A DNA stretch of 64,000 nucleotides, taken from Hallella mizrahii. Its GTDB lineage: Bacteria > Bacteroidota > Bacteroidia > Bacteroidales > Bacteroidaceae. The stretch lies in assembly GCF_009695775.1 (NCBI RefSeq), contig NZ_VUNG01000006.1, positions 62,001-126,000 on the forward strand, given 5' to 3'. The position numbers were made by a program, and so were the translations under genes. Shown here in pieces: positions 43,663 to 52,999 of this stretch. Each line of letters opens with the position of its first letter. Position 1 is the stretch's first letter. The notes beneath the pieces were generated by a model. It was not told the origin of the DNA. It was given only the letters and a program-made list of their open reading frames with translations, and did not search any database.

Positions 43663-44430
43663 TTAGAAGCCACCGGCGAAGTCAACCAGTGTGCCGTCGG
43701 CTTCTTTCAGCGGATCTAAGCCTTGCGCGGCGCGCTGCTGGTTGAGGGCGTCGAGCTCTTTCTGTAACTTGTTTTGATAATAGCGCATCAAGTCTTGGTT
43801 GTTGCTGATGCTGTTGATGTAGGCGTCATCCCAGTTCTTGCCGGTATGATCGATCATGAACTGGTGTTTCACCTTGCCCCAATTGCCGAACCAATACCAC
43901 ATCAGGCTGCCGAAGTCGCGCCATACCGATGGGCGGCTGAGCTCGTTGGTGATGGTGATCTGCATGGAAGCCTGAGTGAAGTAGCCCACTTGGAAGTTGA
44001 CATTGGGCTTCAGCGCCACGTTGAGGATGAAGGTGGCGGTGTCAAGTGTCTCGTCTTTGAGCAGGATGATGGGCACTCGGGCATAGTTCTTTCCTGCGGG
44101 CACGGTGAGGTAAGACTTCATCGCCTCGTCGTCGAAGCCTACGTAGTGCTTGCCAGGTATGGCGTCGTGGTTGCCCGATGTGATCTGTTGCAACTCAAAC
44201 GGACGGTTCTCATTGGAGAGCTTGCCCATGGTGTTGAGCTGTATCCACGCGGTATCCTTCGTTTTTCCTTTGCTGAAGACAAAGGAGTAGTTGACCACAC
44301 CGCTGGTGTATTGAGTGTAGTCGAAGTTGAGCCTTGCCTGCGGGTCGCTGTACGTGGGCAGATCCTGCTCACAGGCAGAGAAGGCAGCGAGCAGTATCAC
44401 CGCAGAGAGAAAAACAAATATCTTTTTCAT
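43663..44430 (-). CDS. DUF4843 domain lipoprotein
   Basis: 255 residues. Lipobox AAFSAC with C20. The DUF4843 body includes LNFDYTQYTSGVVNYSFVF, then VPAGKNYARVPIILLKDETL, and a C-terminal helical part (GNWGKVKHQFMIDHTGKNW). The domain recurs beside SusCD pairs with PKD-like lipoproteins; its role is not known. It starts 8 bp after the SusD stop, so it is cotranscribed. Confidence 0.85.
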   Translation of the reverse strand: MKKIFVFLSAVILLAAFSACEQDLPTYSDPQARLNFDYTQYTSGVVNYSFVFSKGKTKDTAWIQLNTMGKLSNENRPFELQQITSGNHDAIPGKHYVGFDDEAMKSYLTVPAGKNYARVPIILLKDETLDTATFILNVALKPNVNFQVGYFTQASMQITITNELSRPSVWRDFGSLMWYWFGNWGKVKHQFMIDHTGKNWDDAYINSISNNQDLMRYYQNKLQKELDALNQQRAAQGLDPLKEADGTLVDFAGGF

Positions 44431-44438
44431 GTCTTAGC

Positions 44439-46004
44439 CTATTTAGTGGTGGAAGAGGTGCCGCTGGAGGCGGCATTAGGGTCGAACTCGGTGTTGGGCA
44501 ACGGCAGCACATACTGAGCTTCCTTCATCGGTGCAGTGCCGAAGAGCATCCATGTCACGCCCCAACGCTTGTAGGCATAGAAGGTTTGACCCTCGCCATA
44601 GAACTCGCGGGTGTATTCATATTCGAGTTCCTCTTTGACGGCATTGAGACTCTTGAAGTCGTCGGTGATGTTGACATTGTGCGACTGCATGTAGGTCTTG
44701 TACAGACTGTTGGCCTGCGCGAGATCGTCGGTGCTCTCGATGGCGATGAGATAGAGCTCGGAAAGACGCAGCATCGGCATGAGCTGAACCTTGGTCAACA
44801 GCGTGTTGTAGCGCGCGGATGTGTTGTAGTATGCCGTGTTGTAGAAGTATTTCGTCAGAGTCGGCACCTTCTTGCCCGAAGCGTTGTGGGCGTCGTGGTT
44901 CCAAACATAGAGATAACGGTTGTCGCTGGTGGTGTTGCGGCCGTTGTAGAGCTGCTTGTCGAGCATGTTGGTTGTGATATGCAGCGAGGAGCCCTCGTCG
45001 ACGGCCAAGCCTCCGTTGCCCAACAGCGAGAATGCGTAATTAGAGAGCTTGCGGTTGCTCAGGGCGAAGACGCACTCGTCGGGCAGGGTCGCATAGGAGG
45101 TCAGCGAGCCATCGACAGTGATGCCGAGATCCTTGTTGCCGGCAAGTGTCATGAACGGCTGACCGTTGACCTGGGCGTTGATCACTGCCATGGCATCGTT
45201 GTAGGCCTGCTGGCGGTTGCCGACGTAGAGGTCGAGGCGGGCGAGGACACCCTTCACCGCATAGTAGTTGAGCCGGAACTGACGGTAGGTCATGAAGTCG
45301 TCGTCGAGTTTGGCAGCGTCGGTGCCTTGTTGGTTGAGGGCATCGATGCTGTATTTGGTGATAGGATCAGAAAGCTTCAGCAGGCTGTCGGCCTTGTCAA
45401 GATCGCGGTAGAGCATCTTAACATAGCTATTGAAGTCGTACCAGGCTGCCAACTCATGGATGTCGGACTTGGTGGCGTAGGGCAACTTGACGGCCGTGCC
45501 CTGCTGCTGTGGCATCTGTCCGAAGAGACGCAGCACGTCGAACTGGCAGTAAGCGCGCAGGGCGAGAGCCTCTCCCTCCATGACGTTGCGGGCATCGGGA
45601 TCGGTGATGGCACCGTTGTCGATATGTTGCAGGATCTTGTTGGCCTGAGCCGTGACATTGAAGAGCCCGCCATAGATCGCTTTGATGGCACTCTCTGCGT
45701 CGGGCGAAGTATAGAAGTGGCTGTGGAAAGCATACGCTTCGGGCATCTGAGTCTGGTTGGGTGCGTCCCACAAACAAGCCAGACACTCCACGTCGGTCAT
45801 GGTCAGCCGTTCGCCATAGAGGTCTGTTCCCGCCATCGTGCTGTAACATCCGGCAAGTGCGTCCTTGAAACCCTGATAGGAAGTGAAGAGGTCTTTCTCC
45901 CGATCCTCAGTCTCCGGCTTCACATCGAGCCAGTCAGAGCAAGAACCCAAGAGTGTTGCCAAGGCGAGAAACAACAGGGACCAATGAAAATATCTTGTGT
46001 TCAT
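44439..46004 (-). CDS. RagB/SusD family nutrient uptake lipoprotein
   Basis: Surface lipoprotein that caps the SusC barrel and binds ligand. 521 residues, lipobox LLGSC with C22, then SDWLDVKPETEDREKDLFTS, as usual for SusD. The helical TPR-like repeats (ALALRAYCQFDVLRLFGQMP) and the C-terminal block YEYTREFYGEGQTFYAYKRW are family signatures. It starts 40 bp after SusC. Confidence 0.96.
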   Translation of the reverse strand: MNTRYFHWSLLFLALATLLGSCSDWLDVKPETEDREKDLFTSYQGFKDALAGCYSTMAGTDLYGERLTMTDVECLACLWDAPNQTQMPEAYAFHSHFYTSPDAESAIKAIYGGLFNVTAQANKILQHIDNGAITDPDARNVMEGEALALRAYCQFDVLRLFGQMPQQQGTAVKLPYATKSDIHELAAWYDFNSYVKMLYRDLDKADSLLKLSDPITKYSIDALNQQGTDAAKLDDDFMTYRQFRLNYYAVKGVLARLDLYVGNRQQAYNDAMAVINAQVNGQPFMTLAGNKDLGITVDGSLTSYATLPDECVFALSNRKLSNYAFSLLGNGGLAVDEGSSLHITTNMLDKQLYNGRNTTSDNRYLYVWNHDAHNASGKKVPTLTKYFYNTAYYNTSARYNTLLTKVQLMPMLRLSELYLIAIESTDDLAQANSLYKTYMQSHNVNITDDFKSLNAVKEELEYEYTREFYGEGQTFYAYKRWGVTWMLFGTAPMKEAQYVLPLPNTEFDPNAASSGTSSTTK

Positions 46005-46022
46005 ATTTATATAATATGGTGT
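46004..46022 (+). repeat. Copy of recurrent motif in the susC-susD junction
   Basis: Reads TATTTATATAATATGGTGT on the plus strand, directly before the susD start codon, which is on the other strand. Confidence 0.45.
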
Positions 46023-46044
46023 ATGGTTCTAAATGAAAAAACGA

Positions 46045-49000
46045 TTAGAAGGTGAGCGTGACTGTACCCTGCACGTTGCGGGCATAGGGATAGCTGGTGC
46101 CTCGCTCATACTTGACCGACGACCAGTAGAACAGATCAGAGGCGTTGATGCCAAAGACGAGAGACTCCAGCCCCGTGTGGTGTTGCAGCCAACTGTTGTT
46201 CCAACGATATTGCAGGCTGACGCTCTGCAGCTCCAGCACACGGTCGTCAAAGACATAGCGTGACGTAGCGTGTGGTGTGGTCGTCTCATCGTCGAAGTTG
46301 CGGAAGAAAGTCTCGTCGCCGGGATGCATCCAGCGCGAGGAGAGCACACGCTCATCGACGTTTTTCGAGCCGATGACGTTCTTGGTCACTTCCACGCGGT
46401 CGCGCAGCGTAGAGTTGTAGAGCTTGCCGCCCCAGTGATAGCCGAAGGAGACGTTGAACGTGAAGTCGTGCCACATCACCATCGTGCGGAAGTTGCCTCG
46501 CCACAATGGCTGCGAGGGACCGAGATAGACTTTGTCGCTTGCGCTCCATGTGCTGGTGAGGTTGCCACTACGATCGTAGAACACTTCCTGGCCGGTACTT
46601 GGGTCTATGCCAGCTGAGCGTACAGCATAGATGGCATTGAGCGGGCGCCCCTCGTAGAAGAGATTGCTCACGTCGACATTCTGCGCGAGATACTGCTCAT
46701 TTTGGTTTTTGATGGCATCAGAGAGCCTGATGATCTTATTCTTGTTGTAGACCATCTGTCCGCCCACCATCCAGTTGAGGCGCCGCTTGCTGTCACGGAT
46801 GATGTAAGCGTTGAGCGATGCCTCGAAACCGTTGTTGCGCATCTTGCCCACGTTGGCCGTGTACTGCGAGAATCCGCTGCTCAAGGGCAGGTCCATGGCA
46901 GAGAGCAGGTTGCTCGTGGTCTTGATATAGTAGTTGAATTCAGCGGTGACGCGGTTGTCAAGAACACCAATCTCTGTGCCGATGTTGACTTCCTTGGTTT
47001 TCTGCCAGGTCAGAGAGCTGTTGCCCAGTCCCATCATTCGTGCGGCAGCCCAACTGAGATAGCGGTTGTCGTTGGAGTAGTCGTAGGTAGTGTACACGCT
47101 CTCAGTGGTGAAGTTCTGCGTTCCCGTGATACCATAGGAAGCCTTCAGGCGCAGATTGCTGAAGATATTCTGGTCTTTCATCCACTTCTCTCGGTGGATA
47201 TTCCAGCCGATGCCGGTGCTCCAGAAGGGTGCGAAGCGTTTGTCGCTGCCGAACTTCGAACTGCCGTCGACACGGTAGCTGAGGTCGATATAGTAGCGGT
47301 TGTCGTAGGTGTAGTTGGCGTTGCCCGTGAAGCCTACCAGTCGTGTCTTGGTGCGGTCGCCCTTGGGATGACTGTCGAGCTGATACTGTGCAGCGTTGGA
47401 GATGAGGTTGAGATTGGAGTTGGAGAAACCTTCTGCCGTAAAGCTGTAGTTGTAGAGCTTCTCGTCACTCATCGAGTAGTCCACACCGACATAGATCTGA
47501 TGCTTGTCAGCAAACGTGCGTGAGTAGCTGGCCGTCACGTTGGCACTGAAGAGGTTGTCGGTTCCGTTGCCGTAAGTGTACAGGCCTTTGCGCAGCTGTC
47601 CGCTGGCGGTCTGGTAATCGTCGGAAGTGAAGTAGGAGCTCTCGGCCGGCAGGAAATAGTCGGAGCTGCTGCGGTTGGTGGTCACACCGAGCTTGGCACG
47701 CAGTCGCAGTCCTTCCAGGATCTGCCATTCCACAGAGAAGTTGTTGATCAACTGCAAGTACTCGCTCTTGTTGATGGTGTTGAGCGAAGCGTCGTAGAGC
47801 GGATTGCCGATGAGATTCTTGCTGTGGTTGTAATCATAGAAAGTCTTGACGAGATTACCCTTCTCGTCGTACGGACTGTTGTAGGGCTCCATGTCGACAT
47901 AGTCCTGGAACGAGCCGTACTTGCTTTCATTAGCGTGGTTGCTCGTCACGCTGGTGTAGTTGCGGAAGATCAGGTTCTTGACGCTGTACATCAGGGTGAT
48001 GTCGCCATTGAGGTTCTTACGGCTGCTGCCCTTCATGGCTCCTTGTATGTCGTTGTAGCCTAAGGAGGCGGCCCAGCGGAAAGCGCCGGCGCCACCGTCG
48101 AACCGGATATTGTAGTTCTGACCCACGCCGGTGTGGACGGGCTTGTGGATCCAGTCGATGTCTATACCGTTGAGCACCTGTTGCAGACGCTCGTCGTAGT
48201 ACTCGGCATATCTGAGCTTGTCGTCGAGCTTGTCGGGATCATACAGTCCGACCGCCTTTTCCAACCGCAGTTTGTCGGCTGCATGAAGAAGGTGATAACT
48301 GGAAAGATCTGGTATCTGCAGGCTGATGCCGGCTTTTGCCGTCACACGGAGACGGCCCTCCTTGGGTTGTTTGGTGACAACGACAATGACACCGTTGGCA
48401 CCACGTGAACCGTAAATGGCTGTGGCGGCAGCATCTTTCAGGATGTTGATGCTCTCGATCTGGTCGTCGTTGTAGTCCATGAGTTTGGTCAGACTGATCT
48501 CGAAACCGTCGAGGATGATGAGTGGTGTGTTGACTGTCTGTTCAGCATTGGTGTTGAACTCCTCTACGTTCATTGGTAGGGTAGAGGTGCCACGGATGTC
48601 AAGGTTAGGCAAGACATTCGGGTTGCTACCCGCAACATTGTTGATGGGGAAGTTGAGCGAGGCGTCCACGTTCTTCAGTGTTTGCAGCAGGTTGCTGCCA
48701 CGGAACATTTCCAGCTTTTCCTTGCCTACGGTAGAGACAGCACCGGTGTAGCTCTCCTTGGCTTTGCGGAAGATGCCGGTGACGACAACCTCGCCGACTT
48801 GCTTGACATCAGATTCCAGTCCGATGTTCATCATCTTGGTCATCTTCACGACACGGGTCTTCATGCCTACGTAGCTGATCTGGGCAGACTCGCCGCCACG
48901 CAATAGGTAGTCGAAGCTGAACGCACCGTTGACATCTGTCACTGTGGCGATATTCGTACCGAGAATCCTCACTTGTGCACCGATCACCGGCTCTTTCGTG

Positions 49001-49380
49001 GCCACGTCATAGACATATCCGCCGACAGACTCCAGCTTACCGGACTTGGGCTTTTCTGTTTGGTTCTCCGTGCTGTTGACCTTAGAGATGTTGATAAACT
49101 TTCCGTCGATCGTATATTTCAGCGGCTTTCCTTTCAACAGAAAGTCCACGATAGCCAGGAAAGGCGCGTTGTGTACCGTCCCTCGGACATGGTAAGGCTC
49201 CAAGTCTTCGTAGGTGAAGAGGAAACGGTAACTGGAATTCTTCTCCAACCGCGCCAGTGCGCTGGGCAGGTCTTCGTTGTTGAACTCCATGGAGAGCCTC
49301 ACGTCATTCTGCGCGTTTGCTGTCAGCGCTGTCAGCATCAGCAACAGCGTCAGCAGTAGAGGCAGGACTGTTCTTTTCAT
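46045..49380 (-). CDS. SusC/RagA family TonB-dependent outer-membrane transporter with STN domain
   Basis: 22-strand barrel importer energised by TonB. 1111 residues, signal peptide ending TANAQ. Domains in order: STN (about residues 28-95, SALARLEKNSSYRFLFTYED), carboxypeptidase-regulatory-like domain (about 118-195, GYVYDVATKEPVIGAQVRIL), TonB plug (to about 345, DAAATAIYGSRGANGVIVV) and barrel. STN domains usually signal to an anti-sigma factor, but no sigma/anti-sigma pair is in this window. There are no glycoside hydrolases in this operon, so the ligand may be something other than a glycan. Two TATTTTTG boxes lie upstream at 49487 and 49508 (minus strand). Confidence 0.95.
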   Translation of the reverse strand: MKRTVLPLLLTLLLMLTALTANAQNDVRLSMEFNNEDLPSALARLEKNSSYRFLFTYEDLEPYHVRGTVHNAPFLAIVDFLLKGKPLKYTIDGKFINISKVNSTENQTEKPKSGKLESVGGYVYDVATKEPVIGAQVRILGTNIATVTDVNGAFSFDYLLRGGESAQISYVGMKTRVVKMTKMMNIGLESDVKQVGEVVVTGIFRKAKESYTGAVSTVGKEKLEMFRGSNLLQTLKNVDASLNFPINNVAGSNPNVLPNLDIRGTSTLPMNVEEFNTNAEQTVNTPLIILDGFEISLTKLMDYNDDQIESINILKDAAATAIYGSRGANGVIVVVTKQPKEGRLRVTAKAGISLQIPDLSSYHLLHAADKLRLEKAVGLYDPDKLDDKLRYAEYYDERLQQVLNGIDIDWIHKPVHTGVGQNYNIRFDGGAGAFRWAASLGYNDIQGAMKGSSRKNLNGDITLMYSVKNLIFRNYTSVTSNHANESKYGSFQDYVDMEPYNSPYDEKGNLVKTFYDYNHSKNLIGNPLYDASLNTINKSEYLQLINNFSVEWQILEGLRLRAKLGVTTNRSSSDYFLPAESSYFTSDDYQTASGQLRKGLYTYGNGTDNLFSANVTASYSRTFADKHQIYVGVDYSMSDEKLYNYSFTAEGFSNSNLNLISNAAQYQLDSHPKGDRTKTRLVGFTGNANYTYDNRYYIDLSYRVDGSSKFGSDKRFAPFWSTGIGWNIHREKWMKDQNIFSNLRLKASYGITGTQNFTTESVYTTYDYSNDNRYLSWAAARMMGLGNSSLTWQKTKEVNIGTEIGVLDNRVTAEFNYYIKTTSNLLSAMDLPLSSGFSQYTANVGKMRNNGFEASLNAYIIRDSKRRLNWMVGGQMVYNKNKIIRLSDAIKNQNEQYLAQNVDVSNLFYEGRPLNAIYAVRSAGIDPSTGQEVFYDRSGNLTSTWSASDKVYLGPSQPLWRGNFRTMVMWHDFTFNVSFGYHWGGKLYNSTLRDRVEVTKNVIGSKNVDERVLSSRWMHPGDETFFRNFDDETTTPHATSRYVFDDRVLELQSVSLQYRWNNSWLQHHTGLESLVFGINASDLFYWSSVKYERGTSYPYARNVQGTVTLTF

Positions 49381-49553
49381 AAGCGATGGTGTTTGGTTAC
49401 TCTCAGAGTATGATAATGAATGATTATAGCGTGAAATATATTTAATGCTTGTGTGAATACGATGTCTTCTGTGCTTGTAAATGGTGCAAAAATACTAAAA
49501 AGAATTCAAAAATACGAATGGTGAGCGATAAAAACAAAAAAGAAGAGATTCTT

Positions 49554-49584
49554 TTTGTTCTTTCGCTTATTTACCGTAACTTTG
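49554..49584 (+). promoter_or_regulatory. Promoter of the sugar nucleotidyltransferase gene
   Basis: TTTG at 49554-49557 and TAACTTTG at 49577-49584, 19 nt apart: a near-consensus -33/-7 pair. Confidence 0.7.
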
Positions 49585-49631
49585 CAATGCTTTAGGAAGC
49601 ACATTTTCTAACTGATTTAAAAATACACAGT

Positions 49632-50546
49632 ATGAAACCTACATTATTACTGCTTGCTGCCGGTATGGGCAGCCGTTACGGTGGTTTGAAACAATTAGAC
49701 GGTCTGGGTCCCAACGGCGAGACTATCATGGACTACAGTATCTATGATGCGATTCAGGCCGGTTTCGGTAAGATCGTTTGGGTGATCCGCAAGGATTTTG
49801 AGCAGGACTTCCGTGAGAAGATCCTTTCTAAATATGAGGGACATATTCCCTGCGAGCTTGTGTTCCAGAGCCTCGACAAGATTCCCGAGGGCTACTCTGT
49901 TCCTGAGGGCCGCACAAAGCCATGGGGTACCAACCATGCTGTGATGATGGCCAAAGAGGTGATCCACGAGCCTTTCTGTGTGATCAACTGCGATGACTTC
50001 TATAACCGCGACTGCTTCAAGGTCATTGGCAAGTTCCTCTCTGAACTCCCTGAGGACAGCAAAGGTAAGTATGCTATGGTGGGCTTCCGCGTAGGCAACA
50101 CGCTGAGCGACAATGGTTCTGTGTCACGCGGCGTGTGCTCGAAGAATGCCGAGAACCTGCTCACCGGTTGCGTGGAGCGTACTGAGATCGAGCGTCAGGC
50201 CGACGGCAATGTGGCTTATAAAGACGAGAACGGCAAGTGGGTGGAGATTGCTGACACCACACCAGTCAGTATGAACGTGTGGGGCTTCACTCCGGAATAC
50301 TTCGAGTACAGCGACAAGTACTTTAAAGAATTCCTCGATGCACCTGAGACCAAGGCCAATCCTAAGGCAGAGTACCTGATTCCTTGGGTGGTGAACAAGT
50401 TGATCAATGAGGGTAAGGCTACCTGCGAAGTGCTCGACACGACGAGCAAGTGGTTCGGTGTCACCTATTCCGCTGACCGCCCGGGTACTGTAGCCCGCAT
50501 CCAGCAGCTTGTTGACGAGGGTGTATACCCCAACAAGCTCTTCTAA
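49632..50546 (+). CDS. Sugar-phosphate nucleotidyltransferase family protein
   Basis: 304 residues, nucleotidyltransferase fold. LLLAAGMGSRYGGLKQLDGL is the nucleotide-binding loop, CVINCDDFYNRDCF holds the metal-binding Asp pair, and GVTYSADRPGTVARIQQLV is the C-terminal block. It resembles GalU/RmlA-type enzymes but is a distinct Bacteroidetes group, so the sugar and nucleotide are not assigned. Single gene with promoter and strong terminator. Confidence 0.85.
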   Translation: MKPTLLLLAAGMGSRYGGLKQLDGLGPNGETIMDYSIYDAIQAGFGKIVWVIRKDFEQDFREKILSKYEGHIPCELVFQSLDKIPEGYSVPEGRTKPWGTNHAVMMAKEVIHEPFCVINCDDFYNRDCFKVIGKFLSELPEDSKGKYAMVGFRVGNTLSDNGSVSRGVCSKNAENLLTGCVERTEIERQADGNVAYKDENGKWVEIADTTPVSMNVWGFTPEYFEYSDKYFKEFLDAPETKANPKAEYLIPWVVNKLINEGKATCEVLDTTSKWFGVTYSADRPGTVARIQQLVDEGVYPNKLF

Positions 50547-50605
50547 CAGCAGTTTTTCTTAGCGGATGACCAGCCTGCCGGCATGGTCAACTGTTATACA
50601 ATGAT

Positions 50606-50638
50606 AAAGCCCCGGGTGATGTTTTCATCCGGGGCTTT
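50606..50638 (+). terminator. Terminator of the sugar nucleotidyltransferase gene
   Basis: Stem AAAGCCCC...GGGGCTTT with inner GATG-TTTT-CATC; the T-run is short. Confidence 0.7.
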
Positions 50639-50650
50639 GCGTTATTGGCC

Positions 50651-50669
50651 ACACCTTATTTATATATAG
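50651..50669 (-). repeat. Copy of recurrent motif (CTATATATAAATAAGGTGT)
   Basis: On the minus strand, between the ends of two convergent genes; very close to the 7706 copy. Confidence 0.5.
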
Positions 50670-50710
50670 AGAGATGACAGAAAACAGCAAGAAGCTTGCG
50701 CTGTCAGTCT

Positions 50711-50740
50711 TTAATAAAAACAACAAGGCGATTTCGCCTT
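50711..50740 (-). terminator. Terminator of the LpxA-type gene
   Basis: AAGGCG-AAAT-CGCCTT on the minus strand, followed by GTTGTTTTTATT, just beyond the stop at 50748. Confidence 0.65.
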
Positions 50741-50747
50741 TCTTTTT

Positions 50748-51524
50748 TTATTTCGATATGATGCCGACCTGTGTGGAGTTCAGGAATTCGATGATATTGC
50801 GGACTTGTTCCCCGTCGGGCACCTGGTCACGGATCTGCAAGGCAGCGTCGAAGACACTCACCTTGCCGTTGAAGACAAGACGGTAAGCGTTGGCCACGTG
50901 TTTGCGGATACGCTCTTCGATATGCCAGGCTTCCATCATGGTGTTGTTGGGGCCTGCATACTCAATAGGGTTGCCGCCCGCAATGACATAGGGGGGAACA
51001 TCCTTGGAGAAGCGGGTTCCCGCTTGGAGCATGGCCAGGTTGCCAACGCGCGTGCCGGCATTCTCTATGACCGACGATGAGAAGATGACACCGTCGCCGA
51101 TCTGGCAGTCACCGGCAATCTTCGTACCATAGCCAAAGACATTGAAGTTGCCGATCTTGGTGTCGTGGCTGATATGTACACCCTCCATGAGCATGTTGTT
51201 GTTGCCAATCACCGTCTGTCCTCCCTCGTGCGTACCACGGTTGACGATGACGTTTTCGCGGATCACGTTGTTGTCACCGACAACCACCTCACTGCGCTCA
51301 CCCTTGAAGGCAAAGTCCTGGGGAAGGGCACCGAGGACGGCACCTTGATGCAACTTGTTGTCCTTGCCTATCTTCGTGCCGTTGAGAATACTTACAAAGG
51401 GAAAGATGACACAGTTATCGCCGATCTCCACATAGTCCTCGATATACACGAAGGGGAATATCTTGATATTGTCACCGAGCTTCGCCTTGGGCGATACTAC
51501 GGCTTTATCACTGATGTTGTTCAT
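50748..51524 (-). CDS. lpxA: UDP-GlcNAc O-acyltransferase (LpxA-type)
   Basis: First enzyme of lipid A synthesis, adding 3-hydroxyacyl from ACP to UDP-GlcNAc. 258 residues. Left-handed beta-helix hexapeptide repeats run through the first two thirds; the catalytic histidine is in HISHD (about 125), and VPPYVIAGGNP and the C-terminal helical bundle are LpxA-like. It lies 61 bp after the efflux operon rather than beside lpxC/fabZ or lpxD, so it could be a second LpxA-like paralogue. Ends in a hairpin terminator. Confidence 0.85.
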   Translation of the reverse strand: MNNISDKAVVSPKAKLGDNIKIFPFVYIEDYVEIGDNCVIFPFVSILNGTKIGKDNKLHQGAVLGALPQDFAFKGERSEVVVGDNNVIRENVIVNRGTHEGGQTVIGNNNMLMEGVHISHDTKIGNFNVFGYGTKIAGDCQIGDGVIFSSSVIENAGTRVGNLAMLQAGTRFSKDVPPYVIAGGNPIEYAGPNNTMMEAWHIEERIRKHVANAYRLVFNGKVSVFDAALQIRDQVPDGEQVRNIIEFLNSTQVGIISK

Positions 51525-51585
51525 AATTCAAATTTGGTTTTTCGTCATTGAATCAATTCATCACTCAACACTCATCGTTCAACAC

Positions 51586-52977
51586 TTATTTCGCTCCTCC
51601 GCCCAGGGCATAGTAGAGGTTGACGACAGCCTGCATCTTGCTGAAGTCGTCCTGTACTTTGTTGAGTTGTGAGTTGAGCAAGTTGCTCTCGGCGGTGATG
51701 ACTTCGAGATAGGTAGAGCCTGCGCTGGCCATCAAACTCTTCGTGTCTTCCACGTTGCGCTTGAGCACGGCGATGCGCTTCTCTTCCAGTTGACTTTTTG
51801 CTTCAGATGTGTTGTAGAGCACCAGAGCGTTGCTGACTTCACTTCCTGCCGACAGCACACTGTTCTGCCAGGTGTTGTAGGCTTGTTTGTACTGATCCTC
51901 GGCTACGCGCAGTCCGGCTTTGAGCTGACCTTTGGCGAAGATAGGCTGTGTCAGCGATGCCACGGCCGACCACAGCATCTTGCCCGGATTGGTGATGCCC
52001 AAGCCACCGCTGTTGGTGAAGGCCCCTGTAGCGCTGATGGTCAGTGACGGGTAGAAACGAGCGCGGGCAGCCTCTACGTTATAGAAGCATTTGGCGAGTG
52101 CCATCTCGTTGGCGTGGACATCGGCACGGTTGCTGAGCAACTGAATGCCTACCCCCGTTGAGAAATTAGTGGGAAGATTCTGACTGTCGAGATCACCGCG
52201 TGGGATGGCATGAGCCTGCTGACCGAGCAGCAGCGAGAGACTATTCTCTGTCTCTCTGATCTGTCTTTTGAGATCTTCCTTCTGTGTCTGTACGCTCAGA
52301 TAGTTGGCCTCGGCACTTTGCACGGCGGTAGAGCGCACCCCAGCTACCGACTGGTGTTGGATTTTCATGATCTCCCACGTGTCCTTGGTGAGTTTCTCCA
52401 TGTCGGTGACGATCTGCAGCTGCTTGTCGAGCATGAGCAGGGTATAGTACATATTAGCCACATTGGCGATGAGCTTGGTCTGCACAGCCACCTGATAGTC
52501 CTTGGTCTGAAGCATGGAGACCTGAGCGGCACGCTTGGCGGCTGTGAGGTTGCCAAAGAGGTTGGCATCCCAGCTGGCACTGATGGGCAGTTGGTAGGTC
52601 TTGACGGCTTTGTTGTAATCCCATGAGGAGATGGTTCCCTGCGGCGTGAACGAGATGCCCGGCAAGAAGGCAAGTTTGGCAGCCTTGAGCTGCGCCTCTG
52701 CCATATCTACGTTGAGAGCCGCGTTGAGCAGGTCGGGATTGTTGGTCAGGCATGTGCTGATGAGCGACTGCAATTGTGGATCTGTGAACACCGAGCGCCA
52801 CGGGATATTGGCGAAACTGGTGGTGTCGGTCACGGCAAGTGTGTCGGTGTTGCTCACCGCGTCGCGGACCAGCCCGGCCGTGTTGACCTGTGGCCGCTCA
52901 TATTTGCCGTAAAGGCTCTTGCAGCCCGTCATGGCGACGGCTGCAAGACCTGTAAGTATGAAATGATATATCTTCAT
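51586..52977 (-). CDS. TolC-family outer-membrane efflux lipoprotein
   Basis: Outer-membrane channel of a tripartite pump. 463 residues with lipobox AMTGC (C19), like OprM/NodT rather than E. coli TolC. Two homologous coiled-coil halves are visible (ALNVDMAEAQLKAAKLAFLP, and later GLRVAEDQYKQAYNTWQNSV). It lies 22 bp after the RND gene. Substrate unknown. Confidence 0.93.
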   Translation of the reverse strand: MKIYHFILTGLAAVAMTGCKSLYGKYERPQVNTAGLVRDAVSNTDTLAVTDTTSFANIPWRSVFTDPQLQSLISTCLTNNPDLLNAALNVDMAEAQLKAAKLAFLPGISFTPQGTISSWDYNKAVKTYQLPISASWDANLFGNLTAAKRAAQVSMLQTKDYQVAVQTKLIANVANMYYTLLMLDKQLQIVTDMEKLTKDTWEIMKIQHQSVAGVRSTAVQSAEANYLSVQTQKEDLKRQIRETENSLSLLLGQQAHAIPRGDLDSQNLPTNFSTGVGIQLLSNRADVHANEMALAKCFYNVEAARARFYPSLTISATGAFTNSGGLGITNPGKMLWSAVASLTQPIFAKGQLKAGLRVAEDQYKQAYNTWQNSVLSAGSEVSNALVLYNTSEAKSQLEEKRIAVLKRNVEDTKSLMASAGSTYLEVITAESNLLNSQLNKVQDDFSKMQAVVNLYYALGGGAK

Positions 52978-52999
52978 GATATAGAAACTCTACATTGTG

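Noticed and set aside
44334..46055. Long plus-strand open frame opposite SusD (and similar ones opposite lptF/G, lon and cca)
   Set aside because: No start context and no protein family; they are shadows of the real minus-strand genes.
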